From NCBI RefSeq assembly GCF_019511375.1, contig NZ_JAEUAO010000001.1, positions 1,426,001 through 1,490,000 of the forward strand: a stretch of DNA of 64,000 nt, read 5' to 3'. Below the pieces are notes generated by a model. It was not told the DNA's origin. It saw only the letters and a program-made list of their open reading frames with translations, and did no database searches. The DNA is from Rhizobium herbae (GTDB lineage Bacteria > Pseudomonadota > Alphaproteobacteria > Rhizobiales > Rhizobiaceae). Position 1 is the first letter of the stretch. Each line of letters starts with the position of its first letter. A program made the position numbers and the translations under genes. Shown piece after piece: positions 34,492-41,604 of this stretch.

Positions 34492-35847
34492 TCATTTGCC
34501 GCGCTTGACCGGCGTCACACGCCAAATGACGTTGCCAACGTCGTCGGCGACCAGCAGCGCACCCGTCTTATCGAAAGTAACGCCGACCGGGCGACCCATG
34601 GCCTTGTCGCCGGCGCCGATGAAGCCGGTGAGGACGTCTTTCGGCCGACCGGCCGGCTTGCCCTGGCGAAATGGCACAAAGATCACCTTGTAGCCGCTGT
34701 GCACGCTTCGGTTCCATGAACCGTGCTGGCCAATGAAGGCACCTCCCCGGTATGGCGGCCGAAGTGAAGAGCCCTGATCGAAGGTGAGCCCCAGCGAAGC
34801 GGTGTGGGCGCCAAGCGCATAGTCGGGCTTGATGGCGTTGGCCACCAGGTCGGGCCGCGGCGGCTTGGCCCGAACGTCGACATTCTGGCCGAAATAGCTG
34901 TAAGGCCAACCGTAGAAGCCGCCGTCGCGCAGCGAAGTCATATAATCTGGCACTAGATCGTCGCCGATCTCGTCGCGCTCGTTGACGGCCACCCAGAGCC
35001 TGCCGCTTTGAGGGTTCCAGGCAAGACCGTTGGGGTTTCGCAAGCCGGAAGCAAAAACGCGCGTTCTGCGGCTGGTAAGATCGACCTCCAGCACCGCGGC
35101 GCGGTCTTTCTCGGCCGCCACACCATTCTCGCCGACATTACTGTTGGAGCCGACGGTGACGTAGAGCTTGTGGTTTCCGCGACCGGCAATCAGGTCCTTG
35201 GTCCAGTGGTGATTGATGGCGCCCGCCGGAAGGTCGACGATCCTTTGCGGCGCCGCCGTTATCCGTGTTTCACCGGAAGAATAGGGATAGGCGACGATCG
35301 CATCGGTGTTGGCGACGTAGAGCTTTCCCCGGAACAGCGCCATGCCGAACGGCGAATTGAGCCCCTTGATGAAGTTGGTGCGCAGATCGGCGACACCGTC
35401 GCCGTCCGTGTCCCGTAGCAGCGTGATACGGTTGGCGCTCTTCGTTGACGCGCCGGCTCGCTTCATGGCCTGCGCCATGAAGACCTTCCGCAGGCTGAAG
35501 CCGCTGTCCATCTTGGCAGGCGCATTCGTCTCGGCGACGAGTACGTCGCCGTTCGGTAGCAGATGCATCCAGCGCGGGTGGTCGAGGCCGCGAGCAAAGG
35601 CGTTCACTTTCAGCCCCTTCGCTGGCTTCGGCGTTGCCCCGCCGGGCCATCCCGTCGCTTCAGCGATATTGATGGTCGGGATCAGCGTAGGTTTCGGTTT
35701 TGGCAGCACCGGATCGGAGCCGTAGCCCCCGTTTGTCGCCGTGGCTGCATTTCTCTGTGTTGAGGAACTGACACAACCGGCTGTGACCGCTGCGAACAGA
35801 ACCAGGACAGGAAGACCCATTGGGAGAGGAACTCTGAGAGAATTCAT
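34492..35847 (-). CDS. PQQ-dependent sugar dehydrogenase / sorbosone dehydrogenase-like lipoprotein
   Basis: A 451-residue protein of the six-bladed beta-propeller GDH-B/L-sorbosone dehydrogenase family. The ATG at 35847 has a GAGGAGG site and opens a lipoprotein signal peptide with the lipobox TAGC, so it is a membrane-anchored periplasmic protein. Propeller motifs include LDHPRWMHLLPNGDVLVAET, LRNPNGLAWNPQSGRLWVAVNERDE, FIGQHGSWNRS and FDKTGALLVADDVGNVIWRV. The His in QHGSWNRS and Arg/Asn residues near the centre are conserved in PQQ-binding members. It would oxidise aldoses or sorbosone; cofactor and substrate are inferred from family. Confidence 0.87.
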   Translation of the reverse strand: MNSLRVPLPMGLPVLVLFAAVTAGCVSSSTQRNAATATNGGYGSDPVLPKPKPTLIPTINIAEATGWPGGATPKPAKGLKVNAFARGLDHPRWMHLLPNGDVLVAETNAPAKMDSGFSLRKVFMAQAMKRAGASTKSANRITLLRDTDGDGVADLRTNFIKGLNSPFGMALFRGKLYVANTDAIVAYPYSSGETRITAAPQRIVDLPAGAINHHWTKDLIAGRGNHKLYVTVGSNSNVGENGVAAEKDRAAVLEVDLTSRRTRVFASGLRNPNGLAWNPQSGRLWVAVNERDEIGDDLVPDYMTSLRDGGFYGWPYSYFGQNVDVRAKPPRPDLVANAIKPDYALGAHTASLGLTFDQGSSLRPPYRGGAFIGQHGSWNRSVHSGYKVIFVPFRQGKPAGRPKDVLTGFIGAGDKAMGRPVGVTFDKTGALLVADDVGNVIWRVTPVKRGK

Positions 35848-36256
35848 TGGGCCTCCTCGAATAGGAAGTTGCCTGCTGGTTGTCGTTGGACGCAAGGGGA
35901 CCCCCGATTTATTCCCTGTTGCCAAACGAGGAGTAGGCTCCGCGGCGCGGCGAGTCAGTCAGCCTGGCTAGCTTCGTTACGCTGACGGGCTATGAAGCAG
36001 AGCCGGCAGGATCCTCCGGAGCATATCTGGCCAACTTTCCTCTGTCCGGAGTACTCGCGGTTTTGTCATTCGCAATGCTCCCCACGATGATCTTCCTTGG
36101 ATGGTCCCCCTGCTTTTTCGTCGATTGAAGTAGTGAACCGTCAGTCGACGATCAAAAATTAATGATGGTCGCAAGTTCCCTTTTTGTTCGCGTTCGCCTA
36201 TAACGCTGGACATCGTCGCCTTGGGTCCTCATGGCGGCACACTATGGCTGCGGGAC
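35848..36256. other. Divergent intergenic region with SOS box
   Basis: No gene seen. It separates the minus-strand dehydrogenase from the plus-strand helicase and contains the SOS box at 36175-36189. Confidence 0.6.
36175..36189 (+). promoter_or_regulatory. LexA (SOS) box, alphaproteobacterial type
   Basis: GTTC (36175-36178), seven bases, GTTC (36186-36189): an exact match to the alphaproteobacterial LexA consensus GTTC-N7-GTTC. It lies 67 bases upstream of the helicase start. The helicase being a UvrD-type enzyme followed by a dinB start makes DNA-damage control very plausible. Confidence 0.7.
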
Positions 36257-38323
36257 ATGACTACCTATCTGGACAAACTAAACGACCGCCAAAGAGAGGC
36301 CGTGGAATACGGTTCTGGCACCTTGCAAGGCGAGGCGAGCGGGCCGTTGCTGATCATCGCAGGCGCGGGCTCTGGGAAGACGAATACCCTGGCCCATCGC
36401 GTCGCGCATTTGATTGTCAAAGGCGCTGATCCACGCCGCATTCTCCTCATGACCTTCTCACGTCGGGCTTCAACAGAGATGGCCCGTCGTGTTCAACGCA
36501 TCTGCAGGCAGGTGCTCGGCGATAACGCGGCAATAATGACCGATGCTCTCGCTTGGTCTGGTACGTTCCATGGCATCGGCGCGCGTCTGCTGAGGATGTA
36601 TGCCGAACAGATCGGCCTCAATGTCGATTTCACGATCCACGACCGCGAAGACAGCGCCGATCTCATGAATCTCGTTCGCCACGAGTTGGGCTTCTCGAAA
36701 ACGGATGGTCGTTTCCCGACCAAGGGAACATGTGTCGGGATCTATTCACGTGTCGTGAATTCCGAGAGTTCGATCGCTGAGGTTCTGAAATCGGCCTACC
36801 CTTGGGCGACGGGTTGGCAAGAGCAGTTGAAACAATTGTTCGCCGCCTATGTCGAGGCAAAGCAGGCGCATAACGTCCTGGATTACGATGATCTGCTGCT
36901 CTACTGGGCGCAGATGATGTCGGACCCGGAACTGGCAACGGATGTCGGGGCGCGGTTCGATCATGTCCTTGTCGATGAATACCAGGACACCAACAGCCTC
37001 CAGGCATCAATCCTGCTCGCCATGAAACCGGACGGCGCGGGACTTACGGTCGTAGGTGACGACGCTCAGTCGATCTATTCATTCCGGGCAGCCACGGTTC
37101 GAAACATTCTCGACTTTCCAAAGGCATTTTCGCCCGAACCAGCGGATGTCATTACCCTCGACAGGAACTACCGCTCCACCCAGCCAATCCTTGCTGCGGC
37201 AAACGGTGTCATAGACCTCGCCCGCGAGCGCTTTACCAAGAATCTCTGGACAGATCGGGCTTCGGAGCAGCGCCCGTGGCTGGTCACCGTCAAAGATGAA
37301 ACCAACCAAGCGAACTACATTGCCGAGCAGGTGCTGGCCAACCGGGAGACCGGCATTGCGCTTAAACAGCAGGCCGTCCTTTTTCGCGCATCAAATCATA
37401 GCGGAGCGCTTGAAGTCGAGCTGACACGCCGCAACATACCCTTCGTGAAATTTGGTGGCCTCAAGTTCCTCGACAGCGCCCACGTGAAGGATCTGCTCGC
37501 CGTTCTCCGATTTGCGCAGAACCCGCGGGATCGTGTGGCTGGCTTCCGGTTGCTTCAGATGCTGCCGGGCGTCGGACCGCAAACGGCGGGGAAAATCCTC
37601 GACACGATCGCAGCAGACCCCGAGCCGCTGCAGTCGCTTGCCGAGATACCTCCACCGCCTAAAACAGGGGAAGATTGGCCGTCCTTCGTAACGATGCTCG
37701 CCTCCCTCCGGAAACGCGAAGGCGCTTGGCCGAGCGAACTGGAAACTGCCCGCATCTGGTATGAGCCTTACCTCGACAGGATTCACGAAGATGCCGATAC
37801 ACGGAAAGCTGACCTGCTCCAACTTGAGCAGATTGCGAGTGGCTATCCGAGCCGGGAGAGGTTCCTGACCGAGCTCACCCTCGATCCTCCAGACGCGACC
37901 AGCGATCAGGCCGGCGTTCCCCTGTTGGATGAGGATTATCTGATCCTGTCGACAATCCACTCCGCCAAAGGCCAGGAATGGCGATCGGTTTTCATGCTGA
38001 ACGTTGTCGACGGTTGCATTCCCTCCGATCTGGGAGTCGGCACGACAGCGGAGATCGAGGAGGAGCGTCGCTTGCTTTATGTGGGAATGACCCGAGCGCG
38101 CGATAGCCTGACACTCGTGATCCCGCAACGGTTCTTCACTTACGGTCAAAACTCACAGGGCGATCGGCACGTGTATGCGTCGCGAACACGGTTCATTCCT
38201 GCGACCCTCTTGCAGTTTTTCGAAGTCACCAGTTGGCCGAAGGTTTCCCCTCAAGCCACTGACCGCAGTGCCCGCCAGATCAGGATCGACGTAGGCGCAC
38301 GCACGCGCTCGATGTGGAAGTAG
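36257..38323 (+). CDS. UvrD/Rep-type superfamily 1 DNA helicase
   Basis: A 688-residue 3'-5' DNA helicase. Motif I (Walker A) IIAGAGSGKTNTLAHR, motif Ia LLMTFSRRASTEMARR, motif II VDEYQDTN, motif III GDDAQSIYSFRAA, motif IV DRNYRSTQPIL, motif V TIHSAKGQEWRSVF and motif VI RRLLYVGMTRARDSL are all present. The ATG at 36257 begins the family sequence LDKLNDRQREAV; an upstream in-frame TTG at 36221 is less likely. It is slightly shorter than UvrD (~720), with a reduced C-terminal tail. An SOS box upstream and a dinB remnant six bases downstream suggest a former SOS repair operon. Confidence 0.9.
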   Translation: MTTYLDKLNDRQREAVEYGSGTLQGEASGPLLIIAGAGSGKTNTLAHRVAHLIVKGADPRRILLMTFSRRASTEMARRVQRICRQVLGDNAAIMTDALAWSGTFHGIGARLLRMYAEQIGLNVDFTIHDREDSADLMNLVRHELGFSKTDGRFPTKGTCVGIYSRVVNSESSIAEVLKSAYPWATGWQEQLKQLFAAYVEAKQAHNVLDYDDLLLYWAQMMSDPELATDVGARFDHVLVDEYQDTNSLQASILLAMKPDGAGLTVVGDDAQSIYSFRAATVRNILDFPKAFSPEPADVITLDRNYRSTQPILAAANGVIDLARERFTKNLWTDRASEQRPWLVTVKDETNQANYIAEQVLANRETGIALKQQAVLFRASNHSGALEVELTRRNIPFVKFGGLKFLDSAHVKDLLAVLRFAQNPRDRVAGFRLLQMLPGVGPQTAGKILDTIAADPEPLQSLAEIPPPPKTGEDWPSFVTMLASLRKREGAWPSELETARIWYEPYLDRIHEDADTRKADLLQLEQIASGYPSRERFLTELTLDPPDATSDQAGVPLLDEDYLILSTIHSAKGQEWRSVFMLNVVDGCIPSDLGVGTTAEIEEERRLLYVGMTRARDSLTLVIPQRFFTYGQNSQGDRHVYASRTRFIPATLLQFFEVTSWPKVSPQATDRSARQIRIDVGARTRSMWK

Positions 38324-38329
38324 CTGTCA

Positions 38330-38431
38330 ATGGACAATGACGTGACAGCATCGGTTCGCAAGGTCATCCACGTCGACATGGATGCATTCTATGCGTCGGT
38401 GGAACAACGCGACCATCCCGAGCTCCGCTGA
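38330..38431 (+). pseudogene. dinB: Truncated DNA polymerase IV gene (first 33 codons only)
   Basis: ATG 38330 opens a frame reading ...[18 protein letters not shown]..., the unmistakable N-terminus of Y-family polymerase IV (DinB), including metal-binding Asp residues of the [12 protein letters not shown] motif. After RDHPELR it hits TGA at 38429-38431, where an intact protein would continue with GxPVAVGG for 300+ residues. The remainder of dinB is absent; what follows is a piece of a different gene. Start spacing from the helicase stop (6 bases) shows the two were one operon. Confidence 0.85.
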
Positions 38432-38655
38432 ATCACTCTCTATATCTTCACCGGCGTGTTTTGGCTCCCGGTGGTGTGGATGCAGATGAAAATGCGCCGG
38501 CTGGCCGAAGCGGCGGTGGAAGCCAATTCCCCCTGCCCGCTGAATACCACCATCTGTTCTGGCGTTGATTCGCCTTCGGATTTCCGGCATTTGCCGCTGT
38601 GCTTGCAAATTTTTGGCTGATGATCAGCCGGCCGGACCTCGGTGTGTGGATGTGA
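38432..38655 (+). pseudogene. C-terminal remnant of a DUF2269 membrane protein
   Basis: Directly after the dinB stop, in the same frame, the sequence reads LYIFTGVFWLPVVWMQMKMR..., a characteristic transmembrane segment of DUF2269 proteins. A one-base loss after EANSP then shifts the frame: LPAEYHHLFWR, a TGA where Trp is expected, FAFGFPAFAAVLANFWLMIS and RPDLGVWM before TGA at 38653. So only the last ~75 residues survive, with one frameshift and one nonsense codon. Confidence 0.75.
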
Positions 38656-38783
38656 ACGCAATATGTAACCTCCACCGCTACGAGATCTTGTCTCGCTGAG
38701 TGCAACAGGTTCCAACCAGGAATTTACAGGGCTGAAAATAGCAGGTCAGATCGAGAGCACTGAAAGGTGAACATTCAGACAAA

Positions 38784-38993
38784 TCACCCCATCGAGTGGT
38801 CAGGACAGAGCCGTTGCGGTGGGTCGGGGTTTTCGTCTGGGTTGGGCACCGGCTCTTTGTCAGGCAAGCGATCCGGGTGGGGCTCCTTCACGGGTGAATC
38901 GGGCTCGTGGATCGGCGGGTCAGGCTCTTCGAGCGGCGGGATCGGCGGAAGTGGGCCCGGATCATCCGGGCCGGGATTTACGGGTGGGCTCAC
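38784..38993 (-). CDS. Small Pro/Asp/Glu-rich protein
   Basis: A 69-residue protein composed mainly of Pro, Asp and Glu (DDPGPLPPIPPLEEPDPPIH, later DKEPVPNPDENPDPP). GTG start with CTGGAGA nine bases upstream. Rhizobial genomes encode similar short proline-rich proteins near stress genes. The opposite strand gives a Gly/Ser-rich frame that I regard as its shadow. It lies downstream of csbD after a terminator-like hairpin. Function unknown; likely disordered. Confidence 0.55.
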   Translation of the reverse strand: MSPPVNPGPDDPGPLPPIPPLEEPDPPIHEPDSPVKEPHPDRLPDKEPVPNPDENPDPPQRLCPDHSMG

Positions 38994-39021
38994 AGGGATT
39001 CTCCAGCGACTATCAAGACGG

Positions 39022-39046
39022 GAAACCCCACGTAAGGCGGGGTTTC
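39022..39046 (-). terminator. Terminator-like hairpin after the CsbD gene
   Basis: Inverted arms GAAACCCC (39022-39029) and GGGGTTTC (39039-39046), 9-base loop, five bases beyond the CsbD stop on the minus strand. The T-rich tail is poor, so termination may be partial. Confidence 0.55.
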
Positions 39047-39050
39047 GTGA

Positions 39051-39257
39051 TCAGCTAAAGGTCTGGCGATTGCACCAAGCGTCGACGTCGGCCTTCGCAC
39101 GATCCTTTTCGAGGCCGTAGCGTTCCTGGATCGCGCCCTCCAACTGATCGCGCTGGCCCGCGATCCGATCAAGGTCATCGTCGGTGAGTTTGCCCCACTG
39201 TTCCTTGACCTTACCTTTGAGCTGCTTCCAATTACCTTCCACACGGTTCCAGTCCAT
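39051..39257 (-). CDS. CsbD-family stress protein
   Basis: A 68-residue CsbD-like protein (MDWNRVEGNWKQLKGKVKEQ, then WGKLTDDDLDRIAGQRDQLEG), at the usual family length. GGAGGAAAC precedes the ATG at 39257; the frame's extension to 39497 is an unrelated reading of the PRC-barrel remnant. CsbD proteins are abundant, soluble, hydrophilic proteins induced by general stress; molecular role unknown. A near-consensus EcfG-type promoter lies at 39293-39317. Confidence 0.88.
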   Translation of the reverse strand: MDWNRVEGNWKQLKGKVKEQWGKLTDDDLDRIAGQRDQLEGAIQERYGLEKDRAKADVDAWCNRQTFS

Positions 39258-39282
39258 ATCCGTTTCCTCCGATCGTTCTGCG

Positions 39283-39497
39283 TCATAGAAGCAACTTTCG
39301 GCGACCGGATTGGTTTCGATTAGTCGCAAACAAAACCCGGCCGCGCTCAGCGCTGGTTCGGATTGCACACCAATCAAAGTCCTGGTCTGCCGGATACCTT
39401 GGAGCACCCTCGAGTTGCTCCTTGGTGATGTTGACCTGCAAGCCGCCGAGGTCCGTGTTGTAGTCGAGACGTCCCACGGGGGATAGTAGTCAGTCAT
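39283..39497 (-). pseudogene. C-terminal remnant of a PRC-barrel protein, frameshifted
   Basis: From ATG 39497 one frame reads MTDYYPPWDV. After a one-base loss near 39470 the next frame continues LDYNTDLGGLQVNITKEQLE and GAPRYPADQDFDW before drifting off. This YYPxPW-DV-x-YD-LGGY-NIT-EQLEGAP pattern is the C-terminal half of rhizobial PRC-barrel proteins. The barrel itself is missing and the two halves are out of frame, so the gene is dead. The remnant lies immediately upstream of csbD. Confidence 0.65.
39293..39317 (-). promoter_or_regulatory. Candidate EcfG (general stress sigma) promoter for csbD
   Basis: On the minus strand GAAAC (39317-39313), 17 bases, then GTT (39295-39293). The alphaproteobacterial EcfG/RpoE2 consensus is GGAAC-N17-GTT, so one base differs. 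It sits 36 bases upstream of the CsbD start. Confidence 0.45.
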
Positions 39498-39544
39498 TGC
39501 CGATTCCCAACGGTACCGCAGGCTAATGCCAACAACCGGTCCGG

Positions 39545-39772
39545 TTATCGCTTCTTATGGTGGCTTTCCTGATTGCGTCCGCGAACGATGCTGCGCTCCT
39601 CATCCTGGACTGCCGCGCCTTGCTTGAGATTTCTTCCGCGGGCCGATGCGCTGCGCACAGCCGGGGACTTTTTGAGGTCGGCGACGGCGTCAAAGTCTGC
39701 GCCCGCGTTGGCGGTTTTTTCGCGGCTCTCGATGGTTTTGACCTGCTGGTCATGGGTTTTCTTGCTTTGCAT
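39545..39772 (-). CDS. Small basic hypothetical protein
   Basis: A 75-residue hydrophilic protein (MQSKKTHDQQVKTIESREKT...) rich in Lys, Arg, Glu and Gln. GAGGAGAG precedes the ATG at 39772. It starts 41 bases after the previous small gene and should share its EcfG-type promoter. No known domain; likely disordered stress-associated protein. Confidence 0.65.
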   Translation of the reverse strand: MQSKKTHDQQVKTIESREKTANAGADFDAVADLKKSPAVRSASARGRNLKQGAAVQDEERSIVRGRNQESHHKKR

Positions 39773-39813
39773 AATGCTCTCCTCGACACAAGAGCTCCTC
39801 GTTGCTGATCCGT

Positions 39814-40026
39814 TCACGACCGTCGATTGGCGGCGTGATCCTGACGTTGCTCGGTCTGGATATTCTTGCCGTCCTGACCACGCTCCTTGGTGTGCTGCGC
39901 CTTGTCTCGGTTTGAAAGCACCGTGTTGGGAGGAAGCGTCGCATCGGAGGTTTCCGACATCGCACCGCTGCCGTCGGCCTTGCCTTGTGAACCTGCACCG
40001 GCATGTTTCTTGTTTGCGTTCGCCAT
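39814..40026 (-). CDS. Small conserved rhizobial stress protein
   Basis: A 70-residue hydrophilic protein (MANANKKHAGAGSQGKADGS..., later SNRDKAQHTKERGQDGK and DHAANRRS). The MANANK...GAG and LSNRDKAQHSKxRG stretches recur in small proteins of Rhizobium and relatives as I remember them. GAGGATGAACA precedes the ATG. A full EcfG-type promoter lies 51-76 bases upstream. Function unknown. Confidence 0.75.
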   Translation of the reverse strand: MANANKKHAGAGSQGKADGSGAMSETSDATLPPNTVLSNRDKAQHTKERGQDGKNIQTEQRQDHAANRRS

Positions 40027-40401
40027 TGTTCATCCTCGCTCTTCGCCGAGCGCCGTCAACGCCCTTGAAGTGTGTCGAACTTGCCGAGCCGAAAAATGTT
40101 CCGGTATTCGCATTTGATCGGGAACACTGCTTGCGAGCAACAGACTGGGTCACTCCGCCGGCATCTGCCGAATTCAAAAGTGTTCGTCGGGGGATCGATC
40201 GATATGTCAACTTTACAGCCCAAGTTGGTGGCAGTACCCTCCAATCCAATGGCGCTGAGGGAGGAGCCCGTCTGACGTCATTTGACTAACTCATCGACAT
40301 GCCGGGCCGGCGACCGACCGAAGATGCAAGTCAGAGGCGGACACCGATATTTTCCGGATACTCGATGCCAGTCACAGCATGGCAACAAATGGGAGGATAA
40401 A
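40027..40401. other. Divergent intergenic region
   Basis: Contains the EcfG-type promoter (minus) and must hold the promoter of the plus-strand sugar importer. The frame upstream of 40402 lacks a signal peptide or ribosome site and is not coding. Confidence 0.5.
40077..40102 (-). promoter_or_regulatory. EcfG (RpoE2)-type general stress promoter
   Basis: On the minus strand GGAAC (40102-40098), 17 bases, GTTC (40080-40077): exact match to the consensus GGAAC-N17-GTT. Transcription would start near 40070, giving a ~45-base leader before the gene at 40026. Confidence 0.7.
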
Positions 40402-41526
40402 ATGTTCAAGACATATGTCGGCGGCATTCTCGCGGCCGCTGCCGTCACCCTTGCCTGTTCCACCGTTCTTGCAGAGCCCGAAATCGTCAGCGGGCCGGCT
40501 GCCGAGCCTGAGTGTTTCGCACCATGGTCGGCAGACACCAAATTCTTCAAATTTCCGAAGAAGGACGGTCCCTATCGCATCGCACTCGCCAATGGCTACA
40601 TCGCCAATACCTGGCGCATCCAGATGATCCAGACCGCGAAGGCATACGCGGCTCAGCCCGACGTCGCTGCCAAACTTAAGGAATTCAAAGTCGTTTCGAC
40701 CGGTGAGGATGTGCCCGCCCAGATCTCCGCGATCAATAATTTCATCGACTCCGGTTACGACGCCATCGTCGTCAATGCACAGAACCCCACGGCCTTCGGA
40801 CCTGTGATCAAGCGAGCCAAGGAAGCCGGTATCGTTCTCGTCGCCTTCGACAACATCCTCGACACCCAGGACGCCATCAATGTCAACGTCGACCAGAAGG
40901 GCTTGGGCGTGTTGTGGGCGAACTGGCTGGCAAAACACCTGCCGGAGGGCGGCAAGATTCTCGAGGTCCGCGGCGTCCCCGGAACCTCGGTCGATACCGA
41001 CCGCCACAATGGGATCCACGAAACTTTTGCCGCTACAGGCAAGAAATGGGATGTTGTCGAGGTTCTCGGCAAATGGGATGATCCGACGGCGCAGAAGGCA
41101 ACCGCCGACGCCATCGCCGTACACAAGAAATTCGACGGCATTACTGCACAAGGCGGTGACACGGGTGTGGTCCAGGCGATGATAGATGCCGGTCATCCCT
41201 TCGTGCCTTTCGGTGGGGAGACGGAGAACGGCTTTCGCAAATTCTGCGCCAAGTATGCTGCGCAAGGCCTGAAATGCTCTTCAGCCGGCACTGGTCCTGC
41301 CCAGGTGGCGGTTGCCATCAAGACGGCGATTGCAGCCCTTGAAGGACAAGTCGTTCCACAATCTGTCAAGCTGCCTCTGGCCATTGTCGAGGACCCGAAC
41401 TTCAAGGAAGGTCAGGATTTCTATCCCGATCAGTCCGATAATTTCTTCGTCGGCAATGCCTTCCCCACCTGTGGTATCAACTTCACGGCCCAAGAGATCA
41501 TGGGGCAGTCGAAGGAAAACCAATAA
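40402..41526 (+). CDS. Sugar ABC transporter substrate-binding protein
   Basis: A 374-residue periplasmic binding protein of the ribose-type class. The ATG at 40402 has GGGAGGATAAA and starts a signal peptide (MFKTYVGGILAAAAVTLACS, cleaved near LAE). The mature protein shows YRIALANGYIANTWRIQM, DAIVVNAQNPTAFGPVIKRAKEAG, VRGVPGTSVDTDRHNG and ITAQGGDTGVVQAMIDAG. First gene of the second sugar importer; a strong hairpin separates it from the ATPase gene. The ligand is unknown. Confidence 0.9.
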   Translation: MFKTYVGGILAAAAVTLACSTVLAEPEIVSGPAAEPECFAPWSADTKFFKFPKKDGPYRIALANGYIANTWRIQMIQTAKAYAAQPDVAAKLKEFKVVSTGEDVPAQISAINNFIDSGYDAIVVNAQNPTAFGPVIKRAKEAGIVLVAFDNILDTQDAINVNVDQKGLGVLWANWLAKHLPEGGKILEVRGVPGTSVDTDRHNGIHETFAATGKKWDVVEVLGKWDDPTAQKATADAIAVHKKFDGITAQGGDTGVVQAMIDAGHPFVPFGGETENGFRKFCAKYAAQGLKCSSAGTGPAQVAVAIKTAIAALEGQVVPQSVKLPLAIVEDPNFKEGQDFYPDQSDNFFVGNAFPTCGINFTAQEIMGQSKENQ

Positions 41527-41553
41527 CGGTAGGATCCGATTTGGATGATCGTC

Positions 41554-41578
41554 GTGTCGCGGGGATGACCCGCGACAC
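41554..41578 (+). terminator. Intercistronic hairpin after the binding-protein gene
   Basis: GTGTCGCGGG (41554-41563) and CCCGCGACAC (41569-41578) form a perfect 10-bp stem with a 5-base loop and no T-run. Such hairpins between binding-protein and ATPase genes commonly stabilise the upstream mRNA or cause partial termination, giving excess binding protein. Confidence 0.6.
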
Positions 41579-41604
41579 GCGCGAAACCCGCTCCGAGGGC
41601 CTTC

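Noticed and set aside
38767-39120. Gly/Ser-rich plus-strand frame of 117 codons
   Set aside because: It is the shadow of the Pro/Asp/Glu-rich minus-strand gene and runs into the antisense of csbD; the minus frame has the better start signal.
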